The notes beneath the pieces were generated by a model, which was not told where the DNA came from, did not search any database, and worked only from the letters and a program-made list of their open reading frames with translations. Shown here one piece after another: positions 1 through 9,087 of a stretch of 64,000 nucleotides of DNA; the stretch's first letter is position 1, and the number at the start of each line of letters is the position of its first letter. Both the position numbers and the translations under genes were made by a program. Origin of the DNA: Bacteroides congonensis (GTDB taxonomy: Bacteria > Bacteroidota > Bacteroidia > Bacteroidales > Bacteroidaceae); the NCBI RefSeq assembly GCF_900130125.1, contig NZ_FQXY01000010.1, positions 992,001 to 1,056,000 of the forward strand, read 5' to 3'.

Positions 1-1296
1 TATTCGGGAAAGGATTATCTGCTTCAGATACAGCAGCGCGAAAGCGAACGGACGGGTATTCCGAGCTTGAAAGTGGCTTACAATAATGTGTTCGGTTATT
101 ATATTGAAGTCCGTAATGTGCATAAGGACAAGGTTCCACCCGAATGGATTCGCAAACAGACGTTGGTCAACGCAGAGCGTTATATCACGCAGGAACTGAA
201 AGAGTATGAAGAGAAGATTTTAGGGGCGGAAGATAAGATTCTGGTGCTGGAAACGCAACTATATACGGATTTGGTACAGGCATTGATGGAATTTATTCCG
301 CAGATACAGATTAACGCGAATCAGATTGCCCGGCTGGATTGTCTGTTGTCATTTGCCAATGTGGCTCGTGAGAATCGTTATATCCGTCCGGTCATTGAGG
401 ATAATGACGTACTGGATATTCGTCAGGGGCGTCACCCGGTGATTGAGAAGCAGCTTCCTATCGGTGAGAAGTATATTGCCAACGATGTGATGCTGGATAG
501 TAATACGCAGCAGATTATCATTATAACCGGCCCCAATATGGCGGGTAAGTCGGCACTCTTGCGTCAGACGGCGTTGATTACGCTATTGGCTCAAATCGGC
601 TCGTTTGTTCCTGCCGAGAGTGCACATATCGGACTGGTGGATAAGATATTCACCCGTGTGGGAGCGAGTGATAACATCTCTGTAGGTGAATCTACTTTCA
701 TGGTGGAAATGAACGAAGCGGCGGATATCCTGAATAATGTTTCTTCCCGAAGCCTGGTACTATTTGACGAACTGGGACGCGGTACATCCACATACGACGG
801 TATCTCTATTGCCTGGGCGATTGTAGAATATATCCATGAGCATCCGAAGGCAAAAGCACGTACTTTATTTGCTACGCACTACCATGAATTGAATGAGATG
901 GAGAAATCCTTCAAGCGTATCAAGAATTATAATGTATCGGTGAAAGAAGTGGATAACAAGGTAATCTTCCTTCGTAAACTGGAACGTGGCGGTAGTGAAC
1001 ACTCTTTCGGTATCCATGTGGCAAAGATGGCGGGTATGCCGAAAAGCATCGTGAAACGCGCCAACGAGATATTGAAACAGCTTGAATCTGATAATCGTCA
1101 ACAGGGAATAGCAGGCAAGCCATTGGCGGAAGTAAGTGAGAACCGTGGTGGTATGCAGTTGAGCTTCTTCCAGTTGGATGACCCGATTCTTTGCCAGATT
1201 CGTGATGAGATATTAAATTTGGATGTGAATAATCTCACTCCGATTGAAGCGCTGAATAAGCTGAATGATATAAAGAAGATAGTCAGGGGGAAATAA
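1..1296 (+). CDS. mutS: DNA mismatch repair ATPase MutS (3' part)
   Basis: C-terminal part of MutS, the mismatch-recognition ATPase that binds mispairs and recruits MutL. The reading frame is open from base 1, so the true start lies upstream and the N-terminal mismatch-binding and connector domains are outside the window. Seen here: the lever/clamp region, then the ABC-type ATPase with Walker A GPNMAGKS at bases 529-552, the signature region around GASDNISVGESTF, Walker B LVLFDELGRGTST, and the switch histidine in LFATHYHELNEM. The C-terminal helix-turn-helix dimerisation segment follows. Nothing looks damaged. The gene ends at a bidirectional terminator shared with the convergent lgt gene. 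Confidence 0.97.
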   Translation, partial: YSGKDYLLQIQQRESERTGIPSLKVAYNNVFGYYIEVRNVHKDKVPPEWIRKQTLVNAERYITQELKEYEEKILGAEDKILVLETQLYTDLVQALMEFIPQIQINANQIARLDCLLSFANVARENRYIRPVIEDNDVLDIRQGRHPVIEKQLPIGEKYIANDVMLDSNTQQIIIITGPNMAGKSALLRQTALITLLAQIGSFVPAESAHIGLVDKIFTRVGASDNISVGESTFMVEMNEAADILNNVSSRSLVLFDELGRGTSTYDGISIAWAIVEYIHEHPKAKARTLFATHYHELNEMEKSFKRIKNYNVSVKEVDNKVIFLRKLERGGSEHSFGIHVAKMAGMPKSIVKRANEILKQLESDNRQQGIAGKPLAEVSENRGGMQLSFFQLDDPILCQIRDEILNLDVNNLTPIEALNKLNDIKKIVRGK

Positions 1297-1334
1297 GAAA
1301 ATGATATCCACCCTAACAAGAAAGAGTAAATGAT

Positions 1335-1377
1335 AAAAAAAGGGATTAGTGATTTAAACATCGCTAATCCCTTTTTC
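1335..1377. terminator. Bidirectional terminator between mutS and lgt
   Basis: The arms at 1341-1353 and 1360-1372 pair almost perfectly (one G-U) around a 6-base loop. They are flanked by an A-run on the left and a T-run on the right, so the hairpin can end both the plus-strand mutS transcript and the minus-strand lgt transcript. Confidence 0.85.
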
Positions 1378-1381
1378 CGTT

Positions 1382-2245
1382 TCAGGCTACTTTCTTCTTT
1401 TTGTCATAGAAGAACATAAAGTAGACACCTATTATGATGAATGGAACGCTTAACCATTGTCCCATATTGAACATCATGCTGTTCTCGAAATCTTCTTGAT
1501 TCTCTTTCAGGAACTCGATAAAGAAGCGGAAGGTGAAGATATACGTCAGGCAGAGGCCGAAGAAGAAGCCGCGGTGCAATTTCTTGCTGTAATTCTTATA
1601 CAGGTAAATCATGATGAAGAACAGGATAAGATAAGCGATGGCTTCGTAGAGTTGTCCCGGATGGCGGGGGATTGCCGGAAGTATTTCACCGTTTGCTCCA
1701 TATTCTTTCACACGCTCGAAAACGAATGCCCAGGGCACATCAGTCGGTTTACCGATAATCTCCGAGTTCATCAGATTGGCAAGACGAATGAAGCAGGCCG
1801 TGATTGGCGTAGCTACGGCAATCATATCCAGCACATCCATATAATGAAGCTTCGTCTTACGGCAATACAGCCAAAGGGCAACTATCAATCCTAGTGTACC
1901 GCCATGGCTGGCCAATCCTTCATATCCGGTGAATTTCCAGTTTCCGTCCGGCATGAATTTGATGGGAAGAATCATCTCCCAAAAATGAGACAGGTAATAC
2001 CCCGGGTCATAGAACAGACAGTGTCCCAGGCGGGCACCGATCAGAATACCAAAGAAACAGTAAAAGAAAAGCGGGTCAAACTTCTTCTCCTCTATCTTTT
2101 TATCCCGGTACTGGTAGTGAACAACAACATAAGCAAAGAATATTCCTACTGCCCACAGTAATCCGTAGTAACGGATAGAAATGCCGAACAGGTTGAATAG
2201 TTCGGGGTTCGGGTTCCAGTTGATGGATAATAGCATGGCATTCAT
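1382..2245 (-). CDS. lgt: Prolipoprotein diacylglyceryl transferase
   Basis: Inner-membrane enzyme that moves diacylglycerol from phosphatidylglycerol to the lipobox cysteine of prolipoproteins, the first step of lipoprotein maturation. The 287-residue product has about seven hydrophobic segments. Family motifs are visible: RLGHCLFYDP after the second segment, GLASHGGTLG with the essential His-Gly-Gly, RLANLMNSEIIG with the conserved Arg/Asn, and RHPGQLYEA. It is the last gene of a minus-strand run ychF - panE-like - lgt, 17 bases after the panE-like stop. This window alone encodes many SusD- and SusE-type lipoproteins that need this enzyme. Confidence 0.97.
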   Translation of the reverse strand: MNAMLLSINWNPNPELFNLFGISIRYYGLLWAVGIFFAYVVVHYQYRDKKIEEKKFDPLFFYCFFGILIGARLGHCLFYDPGYYLSHFWEMILPIKFMPDGNWKFTGYEGLASHGGTLGLIVALWLYCRKTKLHYMDVLDMIAVATPITACFIRLANLMNSEIIGKPTDVPWAFVFERVKEYGANGEILPAIPRHPGQLYEAIAYLILFFIMIYLYKNYSKKLHRGFFFGLCLTYIFTFRFFIEFLKENQEDFENSMMFNMGQWLSVPFIIIGVYFMFFYDKKKKVA

Positions 2246-2262
2246 TCTATATTGGATTAATG

Positions 2263-3180
2263 TTAATGATTAGATTCTTTGAATTTCTCCGCAACCATCC
2301 GGTAGGTCGGTATATCTATTCCCTGTTCTTCGGCTGCCGCAATCATATCGAAGAGCAGACCCTGGATTTCCGAGTCATGTCCACGTGCCAGGTCTTTCTG
2401 CATGGAAGCGGTGCTTTCGGGGTCGAGCTTATCAATCACTTTCAGATTATAGCTGACGGGGTCTTCCGGAAATTCAACGCCCAGTTTCTTTCCTAAAGCG
2501 GCGCTTTCCGTAGAAAGTCCGATAAATGTATCCCGTACCTTTCCCGGTTTCTGCACTTCTCCCATCGGAACATCGTAGTAAGCACCCGTTACCGCCATTG
2601 CGGAGATGAACGACCATTTGATGAACGTATCCCGGTTGATGTCCGGTGACAGGTCTACCTTTATGCCTGCTTCCTGCAAGTCTTGTTGTATAGCTTCCAG
2701 TAATCCGGGTTTTACGACCGTGCCGTGATGGGCGCCATATACCAGGCGAAATATCTTGCCCATTTGGGTAATTTCTCCAGTGCCAGAAACGAAGCCTACG
2801 ATATAGATACAACCATCCAGGACAGTGACTTCCGGAACAAGTTTCTGTATGCGCGGCCCTGTTCCATATACATTCAGAATAGGTATGACAACCGTATCTT
2901 TGTGTGCCGCTCTTTTTATCAGTTCTACGATGGAATCGACCGAATAACCTTTCACGCATACAAATATCACATCTGCTTTCCCGTTAAATTCTTCAGCCGT
3001 AGTTGCCGGGATTCGGAGCGTATGTTCGCCCTTTAAATCTGACTTCAGTTTCAGGCCGTTTGTCTGAATTGACTGCAAATGAGCTCCACGGGCAATACAA
3101 GTTACATCTTTGCCTGCCAGCGACAAGAATCCTGCGATACTGCCGCCTACACCTCCCGTTCCTGCAATGAGATATTTCAT
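2263..3180 (-). CDS. 2-dehydropantoate 2-reductase family protein
   Basis: Ketopantoate reductase (PanE/ApbA) family: NADPH-dependent reduction of 2-dehydropantoate to pantoate in pantothenate/CoA synthesis. The 305-residue product starts with a Rossmann glycine motif (GTGGVGG, residues 7-13), has a phosphate-binding Arg in CIARG, and a C-terminal helical domain with the conserved lysine segment DTFIKWSFIS. Length fits the family. It lies 47 bases downstream of ychF and 17 bases upstream of lgt, so co-transcription is likely. Many Bacteroides carry more than one PanE-like paralogue, so the exact substrate is not proven; the symbol is left empty for that reason. Confidence 0.88.
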   Translation of the reverse strand: MKYLIAGTGGVGGSIAGFLSLAGKDVTCIARGAHLQSIQTNGLKLKSDLKGEHTLRIPATTAEEFNGKADVIFVCVKGYSVDSIVELIKRAAHKDTVVIPILNVYGTGPRIQKLVPEVTVLDGCIYIVGFVSGTGEITQMGKIFRLVYGAHHGTVVKPGLLEAIQQDLQEAGIKVDLSPDINRDTFIKWSFISAMAVTGAYYDVPMGEVQKPGKVRDTFIGLSTESAALGKKLGVEFPEDPVSYNLKVIDKLDPESTASMQKDLARGHDSEIQGLLFDMIAAAEEQGIDIPTYRMVAEKFKESNH

Positions 3181-3227
3181 GTTGTTAGCGAATTAGTAAT
3201 TAATAAGTCGTCGGTGATTGCCGATAA

Positions 3228-4331
3228 TCACACGTTGAAACGGAAATGCATGATGTCGCCATCCTGTACGACATATTCTTTTCCTTCCACACCCAGTTTA
3301 CCGGCTTCCTTCACGGCTGCTTCCGAGCCATATTGGATATAATCTTCGTATTTGATAACTTCTGCACGGATAAAGCCTTTCTCAAAATCGGTATGGATAA
3401 CACCTGCGCATTGCGGAGCTTTCCATCCTTTTTCGTACGTCCAGGCACGTACTTCCTGTACGCCGGCTGTGAAGTAAGTTTCAAGATTCAATAATTTATA
3501 AGCTGATTTGATAAGACGCGCCACGCCCGATTCTTCCAGACCTACCTCGGCAAGGAACATCTGACGGTCTTCGTACGTTTCCAGTTCGGCGATGTCCGCT
3601 TCTGTCTTGGCTGCGACAACCAGGATTTCTGCATTTTCGTCTTTCACGGCTTCACGTACCATATCTACGTATTTGTTTCCGTTTACCGCGCTTGCTTCGT
3701 CTACGTTGCAGACGTACATTACCGGTTTGCTGGTCAGCAGGAACAGTTCACGGGCAATCTTCTGTTCGTCTTTGGTTTCAAAAGTAACGGTACGTGCCGA
3801 TTTGCCTTGTTCCAAAGCTTCTTTGTATTGAACCAGCACATCGTAAGCCTGTTTTGCAGCTTTGTCGCCACCTGTCTGCGCCTGTTTCTGCACTTTCTGG
3901 ATACGGCTTTCGATAGTTTCCAAATCCTTCAACTGAAGTTCGTAGTCGATGATTTCTTTGTCGCGGACAGGATTTACACTTCCGTCTACATGCGTCACGT
4001 TCTCATCGTCGAAGCAACGGAGTACGTGGATAATTGCGTCTGTCTCACGGATATTGGCAAGGAACTTGTTTCCCAGTCCTTCACCTTTGCTTGCGCCTTT
4101 CACCAGTCCGGCTATATCTACGATTTCTACTGTTGTAGGGACGATTCTTTGGGGATGTACCAATTCTGCCAGTGCATTCAGACGTTCGTCGGGAACGGTG
4201 ATTACACCTACATTCGGTTCAATTGTACAGAAAGGGAAGTTTGCCGCTTGTGCCTTTGCGTTCGACAAACAGTTGAAAAGTGTTGACTTACCCACGTTCG
4301 GTAGTCCTACGATACCACATTGCAATGCCAT
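3228..4331 (-). CDS. ychF: Redox-regulated ATPase YchF (OLA1 family)
   Basis: Obg-family P-loop protein YchF, which prefers ATP, binds ribosomes and is linked to stress responses. The 367-residue product has G1 GLPNVGKST near the N terminus, G3 DIAGLVKGAS, and NVDE in place of the usual NKxD of G4, the YchF hallmark that relaxes guanine specificity. A central coiled-coil follows, and a C-terminal TGS domain ends in DGDIMHFRFNV. Length is typical. A TATCTTTG box 46 bases upstream of the start is the likely promoter for a ychF - panE-like - lgt transcript. Confidence 0.96.
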   Translation of the reverse strand: MALQCGIVGLPNVGKSTLFNCLSNAKAQAANFPFCTIEPNVGVITVPDERLNALAELVHPQRIVPTTVEIVDIAGLVKGASKGEGLGNKFLANIRETDAIIHVLRCFDDENVTHVDGSVNPVRDKEIIDYELQLKDLETIESRIQKVQKQAQTGGDKAAKQAYDVLVQYKEALEQGKSARTVTFETKDEQKIARELFLLTSKPVMYVCNVDEASAVNGNKYVDMVREAVKDENAEILVVAAKTEADIAELETYEDRQMFLAEVGLEESGVARLIKSAYKLLNLETYFTAGVQEVRAWTYEKGWKAPQCAGVIHTDFEKGFIRAEVIKYEDYIQYGSEAAVKEAGKLGVEGKEYVVQDGDIMHFRFNV

Positions 4332-4377
4332 ATTAATCTATTATTACTTTTGTTACCAAGTTGCTCGTTTTAGTTTG

Positions 4378-4385
4378 CAAAGATA
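4378..4385 (-). promoter_or_regulatory. Bacteroides -7 box for ychF
   Basis: On the minus strand the sequence TATCTTTG matches the Bacteroides consensus TAnnTTTG exactly and lies 46 bases before the ychF start codon. The -33 element is not convincing. Confidence 0.55.
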
Positions 4386-4428
4386 ATCATTTTTGAACTA
4401 ATAAAGGAAACTTGGTGCACTTTCTGTC

Positions 4429-4489
4429 TTCTCCCCTTATTCCCGACTACTTCCAATTGGAAAGTTAAGCCGGAAGAATAAGGGGAGAA
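4429..4489. terminator. Long hairpin between putA and ychF
   Basis: Perfect 14-base arms at 4429-4442 and 4476-4489 (core CTCCCCTTATTC). The loop contains a second small palindrome (CTTCCAATTGGAAAG). It sits just after the dehydrogenase stop codon and before the ychF promoter, so it probably ends the upstream transcript, although no clean T-run follows. Confidence 0.55.
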
Positions 4490-4505
4490 AGTATTCATTT
4501 CATTA

Positions 4506-7500
4506 TTACTCGCAAGGTGGCACTTCGGAAATACTACCGTATCGGTGATACTCGAAAGAGATGCTTTGCTCCTTGATATAGTGCAGCAACTCGATGCGTC
4601 CTTGCTTGACGGGCGGTGCTGTCGCAATGTACATATCATATTCCGCAGCTACTTCATACATTTTTTGGGGAATATTGGGCGAACAAGTCCGTATTCTTGC
4701 ATAATCTATCATTACTTCCAGAAATTTCTCCATTGACTCTTCCCTTAGTTCGCAACCGGCTCCGGCAAGTGCGGCACTACGGTTGTCAGTCGGGTCGAAG
4801 CTGATGGCGAGCGGTGTTCCGCAGATCTTTGCCGCATAGGCAATCATCAATGCTTCTTCGTCCGTATCCTCCGGGAATAGACGCAGAATCATTTCATACA
4901 GAGGCAGATAACGGAAAAGATTCTGTTCCCCGTATAGCTTGTTGATGTCTTTGGCTTTTGAGAATTCTTCCTGCCAGGCTTTCTCATAGCTTTGTTTATA
5001 ATCAGTCTTGCTGTCCGGCTTGTCTGTGATTTCTACAAAGCAAGTGCAATAATTGGGGCCGCCCGCTTTGAGGCCGCCACCAAAAGCGGACATATTCATT
5101 CCGCCGAATGGCTGACGGTTGACGATTGCTCCCGTAATTCCCCGGTTGATATACAGGTTTCCTGCCGATAGGGTGTCCTTCCACAGTTTTTGTTCAGCTT
5201 CGTCGAGGCTCTGTAATCCTGAAGTTAATCCGTAGTACAGGTCATTGACCAAGTCAATACCTTCTTCGAGACTATCAATGCAGCCGACACTTAGTAGCGG
5301 GCCGAATAACTCAGTGCAGAAAGAGAAGCTCCCCGATTTTACTCCCCATTTTACGGTGGGGGCCAATATATATTCTTTCTCGTCGATAAAGCGCGGTGGA
5401 ACCAGCCACGACTCTCCCGGTCTGAGATTGAAGGCTTTCAGCAGTTTGTCATTCTTGTTGGTAATCATCGGGCCTACCACATTTCCGGCATTCCAGACAC
5501 TGCCTGTTTTCAGACTTGTTGCCGCATCTTTCAGTTTGCTTTGGAAGTTCTCATCCTCGTAGACCGAGCGTTCTACCAACAACAGTGAGCAGGCGGAACA
5601 TTTCTGTCCGGCATTGCCGAAGGCGGAAGCGACGATATTCATGATAGCATGGTCGCGGTCGCCCGATGCTGTGAGGATAATGGCGTTTTTGCCACCGGTT
5701 TCTGCGGATAGTGGAGTTGCCGGAGCAGTCTTTGCGATATTTTGGGCGGTATCCGTGCCGCCTGTCAGGATAATATGCTTGATGGCGGGAGCGGTAGTCA
5801 GTACTTTCAGTGCTTCCCGGTTGGTAATGATGACCTGTAATGCTTCTTTGGGTACACCTGCGTCCCAAAATGCCTTGGCAAACATCCAGGCAACCGGAGC
5901 TGCCACAGTAGCAGGTTTCAGGATAACCGTGTTTCCGCCTGCCAATCCCGCCACTATACCACCTACGGGGATAGCGCAAGGGAAATTCCAGGGAGAAATA
6001 ACCAATATCGTTCCCTTCGGCTTCATCTCTATGTCATCCAATACGGCAAACTTCTTCATCGCCGTCGTATAGAAACGGGCATAATCTACCGCTTCCGAAA
6101 CTTCCACATCACCCTCAATCACCGTTTTACCCGTCACGGCGCACATGCAACCTATCAGGTCGCCCCTCATGTCGGCCAACCGGTTGGATGCTTCGTACAT
6201 AATCCGATGCCGTTCTTCCAGTGTAGTCTTTCTCCATCCGGCAGGGTCTGTTTCGGCAATCCCGATAATCTTTTCCACTTGCCTGCTGTCCGCTTGTGAC
6301 ATTTCACAGATACAGATTTCATCATTCTGACAACGGTCGAGGTATTTATAACGGCTTTCGCATACTACCGTTTCCGCACCTATCTGTAACGGGATGATTT
6401 CCGGCTCTTCCGTTCCGTTTTTCTTCCATTTGGCGAAGATACGACGTACCCATTCCTGATTCTGTGGCAAGTCGAAATCCGTATCCGGCTCATTCTTCAT
6501 CGTATCTGACGGCGCAACGGGAGTATAGGGAAGATTACGATTCTGAATACGCGGCGATACATGGGTAACAGTATCTTTCATCGCATACGCATCTTCAAAC
6601 TGTTTCGCAAGGAAGTCCCATTCTTCCGTATCCGGTTTCAGATTGAAAGAGTGAGTCAGGAAGTTGTCAGGTGCCGTGTTTTCATCCATCCGGCGGACAA
6701 GATAAGAAACTGCATTCAGGAAATGCTCGTTCTTTACCACCGGAGTATAGAGAATCACCCGATTGCCAAGCATAGACTGGGCACGCCATAGATGATTGGC
6801 CATTCCTTCCAGCATTTCAAAAGTCATATATTCGGCTGTGCCGTACTTCTGAGCTAACAAATAAGCGTAAGCGATAGAGAACAGATTATGAGAAGCTACG
6901 CCAAGATGCAATGCCTTGGCATTTTCGGGCATTAATGCCCGTTCCAACAGGTGCAGATAGTTGGCGTCCACTTCCGTCTTGGAAGGAAGAATCGGATTCG
7001 GCCAACCTCTCAGGGAAGAAATAACCGTTTCCATCTCCAGGTTACAACCTTTTACAAGGCGCATCTTGATAGGAGCACCGCCTTCCGCTATGCGGGCTTT
7101 GGCAAATTCCAGCAATTCCGTCTGGAAATCATGGGCATCCGGCAGATAAGCCTGAACAACGATTCCCGCAGAGTAATTCTTAAACTGCGGCAGACTGAGC
7201 ATAGTCTTGAAAAGACGCAATGTGAAGTGCGCGTCTTTGTATTCTTCCATGTCCAGATTGATGAACTTGGATTGTTTTGCACCGGTTTCGTCTATATACG
7301 GGAAATCAATAGCCTTCTGATAGAGTGCGGACATTCGCGAGACGAGTTCGGGAAAACTTTCCTCATAATTCAGGGCATGCGTCTGAGCGTATATTCCCGA
7401 TATTTTCACAGAGATATAATTAATATCGGGTGATTCCAGCGCTTCTAAATAATGGTGGTAACGATGGTCGGCTTCCCCGTTACCAAGTACTACTTCACCC

Positions 7501-7946
7501 AGCAGATTTACGTTCTGCCCGATTTTCTCTTGTGCACGGGTAGCCAGATGCTTTGTGAGTTGCGGACGTTCCTCATTGATGATGACTTGCGAGGTATCCA
7601 TGCGCAAACGCTTTTTGATAATCGGGATAGCGATAAAATCGAAATGATAGCCGAATGCCTGGTACATCTTGAATAAGAAAGCATCCCGTTTATTCAGAAA
7701 TTCGGGTACGCCGTATTGATCGAGAAGGGTCTTGATACGTTTGGCAAGTATTTTCCGGTCGCGGATTTGCGATGATTCATCAAGCATCTTGACCAGGAAC
7801 TTCTTGTCCTGCGGGCGTTGTACCATAACGGCGTATTTATGCTGTTCCCGGCGTTCGGCTTTGGTAATGGTATCTTCACAAGTCTGATATAGTTTGAGTA
7901 CCCAATCCCGTACTTCAGAAAGGGTCGGTTGAAATTGTTTGTCCAT
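4506..7946 (-). CDS. putA: Bifunctional proline dehydrogenase / glutamate-semialdehyde dehydrogenase
   Basis: Fused proline catabolism enzyme: an N-terminal FAD-dependent proline dehydrogenase barrel oxidises proline to pyrroline-5-carboxylate, and a C-terminal NAD-dependent aldehyde dehydrogenase yields glutamate. About 1146 residues from the chosen start MDKQFQPT; the frame extends 16 codons further upstream, but that stretch does not look like protein. The PRODH part shows MRLVKGCNLEMET and the flavin-binding region; the ALDH part shows GGNTVILKPATVAAP, the glutamate in LSAETGGKNA and the catalytic cysteine in GQKCSACSLL. No ribbon-helix-helix DNA-binding domain of enterobacterial PutA is present, so it should not act as its own repressor. 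It stands alone on the minus strand with a long 5' leader. Confidence 0.93.
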   Translation of the reverse strand: MDKQFQPTLSEVRDWVLKLYQTCEDTITKAERREQHKYAVMVQRPQDKKFLVKMLDESSQIRDRKILAKRIKTLLDQYGVPEFLNKRDAFLFKMYQAFGYHFDFIAIPIIKKRLRMDTSQVIINEERPQLTKHLATRAQEKIGQNVNLLGEVVLGNGEADHRYHHYLEALESPDINYISVKISGIYAQTHALNYEESFPELVSRMSALYQKAIDFPYIDETGAKQSKFINLDMEEYKDAHFTLRLFKTMLSLPQFKNYSAGIVVQAYLPDAHDFQTELLEFAKARIAEGGAPIKMRLVKGCNLEMETVISSLRGWPNPILPSKTEVDANYLHLLERALMPENAKALHLGVASHNLFSIAYAYLLAQKYGTAEYMTFEMLEGMANHLWRAQSMLGNRVILYTPVVKNEHFLNAVSYLVRRMDENTAPDNFLTHSFNLKPDTEEWDFLAKQFEDAYAMKDTVTHVSPRIQNRNLPYTPVAPSDTMKNEPDTDFDLPQNQEWVRRIFAKWKKNGTEEPEIIPLQIGAETVVCESRYKYLDRCQNDEICICEMSQADSRQVEKIIGIAETDPAGWRKTTLEERHRIMYEASNRLADMRGDLIGCMCAVTGKTVIEGDVEVSEAVDYARFYTTAMKKFAVLDDIEMKPKGTILVISPWNFPCAIPVGGIVAGLAGGNTVILKPATVAAPVAWMFAKAFWDAGVPKEALQVIITNREALKVLTTAPAIKHIILTGGTDTAQNIAKTAPATPLSAETGGKNAIILTASGDRDHAIMNIVASAFGNAGQKCSACSLLLVERSVYEDENFQSKLKDAATSLKTGSVWNAGNVVGPMITNKNDKLLKAFNLRPGESWLVPPRFIDEKEYILAPTVKWGVKSGSFSFCTELFGPLLSVGCIDSLEEGIDLVNDLYYGLTSGLQSLDEAEQKLWKDTLSAGNLYINRGITGAIVNRQPFGGMNMSAFGGGLKAGGPNYCTCFVEITDKPDSKTDYKQSYEKAWQEEFSKAKDINKLYGEQNLFRYLPLYEMILRLFPEDTDEEALMIAYAAKICGTPLAISFDPTDNRSAALAGAGCELREESMEKFLEVMIDYARIRTCSPNIPQKMYEVAAEYDMYIATAPPVKQGRIELLHYIKEQSISFEYHRYGSISEVPPCE

Positions 7947-8002
7947 AAGAATTTGTTCTATGTAGATTGTGGAAAATGAAGAAAAAAATCTCAAATTGCA
8001 AT

Positions 8003-8104
8003 TTACATATCACGGAAGGTGGGGCTGAACATGACAGCACGGTAGCGATGCAGGGTTTGCAACGCTTGCTGCGAGAAGCGGTCGAACAGATACTGCTGTT
8101 TCAT
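8003..8104 (-). CDS. Possible 33-residue leader ORF upstream of putA
   Basis: Between the putative putA promoter and the putA start there is a short minus-strand frame, ATG to TAA, starting MKQQYLFDRF and ending SPTFRDM. It begins about 40 bases after the predicted transcript start and ends 56 bases before putA. It is basic (several Arg/His) with no hydrophobic segment. I do not recognise a family. It could be a translated leader that regulates putA, or chance; only its position and clean frame support it. Confidence 0.3.
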   Translation of the reverse strand: MKQQYLFDRFSQQALQTLHRYRAVMFSPTFRDM

Positions 8105-8152
8105 ACTCGTCGTTTTTTTAAGTTATTAGAAACGAAAGGCTTGCACTTCTCA

Positions 8153-8160
8153 CAAAGATA
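8153..8160 (-). promoter_or_regulatory. Bacteroides -7 box for the putA leader transcript
   Basis: TATCTTTG on the minus strand, an exact TAnnTTTG match. It predicts a 5' leader of about 200 bases in front of putA, containing the possible leader ORF at 8003-8104. Confidence 0.5.
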
Positions 8161-8355
8161 AAAATAATTTGTTGATTTTCAAGTGAAAAGAGAAGAAAAT
8201 GCAACTGTAATGAACAAAACTGATGCGAAAATAAACTAATTCAATTTCAGAACTAAACACGCACTCCAAACAAAAGTTTTCACGATTTACCCTCATACCC
8301 TCATAAATTTCTTCAAAGCCTTTATTCATCGTAGCTTCAGCTATGAGAGCAGGTC

Positions 8356-8400
8356 ATGATAGCACCCTGAGAGTAACTTTTGCTCTCAGGGTATTATCAT
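8356..8400. repeat. Imperfect palindrome in intergenic region
   Basis: Arms ACCCTGAGAG (8364-8373) and CTCTCAGGGT (8383-8392) pair perfectly, with an outer ATGATA/TATCAT pair at 8356-8361 and 8395-8400. No T-run follows in either direction. It precedes the 22-bp array. Function unknown. Confidence 0.6.
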
Positions 8401-8427
8401 CCCATCCCTCTATAAAACATAGGATAT

Positions 8428-8647
8428 ACTAACGGGATATTAACGTTATCTCTTCGGTATCCTTTCGTTAGATTACCGATATCACTAATTCATCACGGCC
8501 GTGACAAATTCCTACCACGGCTGTGAAGAGAACCTACCATGGCCGTGACGAATAGTTACCACGGCCGTGGTGAGATAACACTACCGGTAATCTAATGAAA
8601 GAATACCGGCAGCCTAACGCAAGGATAAAGGCAAGATAACTAACACT
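8428..8647. repeat. 22-bp-period array A (CACGGCCGTG cores)
   Basis: Four palindromic decamers (CACGGCCGTG or one-base variants) start at 8494, 8516, 8538 and 8560, exactly 22 bases apart. The register continues on both sides: TACCGG at 8582 and 8604, and GGATAT/GGTATC/GATATC at about 8435, 8456 and 8478. That gives about ten units whose sequence drifts while the period stays fixed. The arms 8455-8478 and 8585-8608 are inverted copies of each other (22 of 24 bases). There is no coding frame. It lies between the putA leader and the RNA-like elements. Confidence 0.75.
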
Positions 8648-8920
8648 TCCTTACTTCATAACTTATGTTTCCCTAAACAACATAGCCAGGGAACCCACAT
8701 TAAAACACAACGTACTGAAATGAGTTAAACAGAATAGAAAAGATTCAAAACCGTACGGATTTGATTCATAACCGATGCGAACTGGAATGAACAAGCTATT
8801 CTTTTTCCGCCCAAATCATCATAAGCCTTTAAGTGGAACTTTGGCGACTTGCTTAACACAACCTTATAAATGAGTCCTGCCTGCTCCAGCCATAGAATAG
8901 CGTCCTCATATATAAATCAT

Positions 8921-8991
8921 CACATTTTTGATATCAGAAATGTGATGGTTTACACATTTTTGATATGAGTTTTGTGCAGATATACACATTA
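8921..8991. repeat. 32-bp-period direct repeats with half palindromes
   Basis: CACATTTTTGATAT occurs at 8921 and 8953, with a shorter CACATT at 8985, all 32 bases apart. The first copy also forms an inverted repeat, ATCACATTT with AAATGTGAT. No gene is nearby; the rest of 8650-9080 shows nothing else I can support. Confidence 0.5.
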
Positions 8992-9087
8992 TCAATACAT
9001 GGCAAAAGAAAAGTCGCAATAAAACTAATTATTGAATATTGAACAAACCGTTGCTGATAGTCCCATCCTGCCTGTGGGATTCATAAA

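Noticed and set aside
7947..7994. Upstream ATG of the PutA frame as start
   Set aside because: The 16 extra residues are hydrophobic and unrelated to PutA N termini; MDKQFQPT begins the conserved part.
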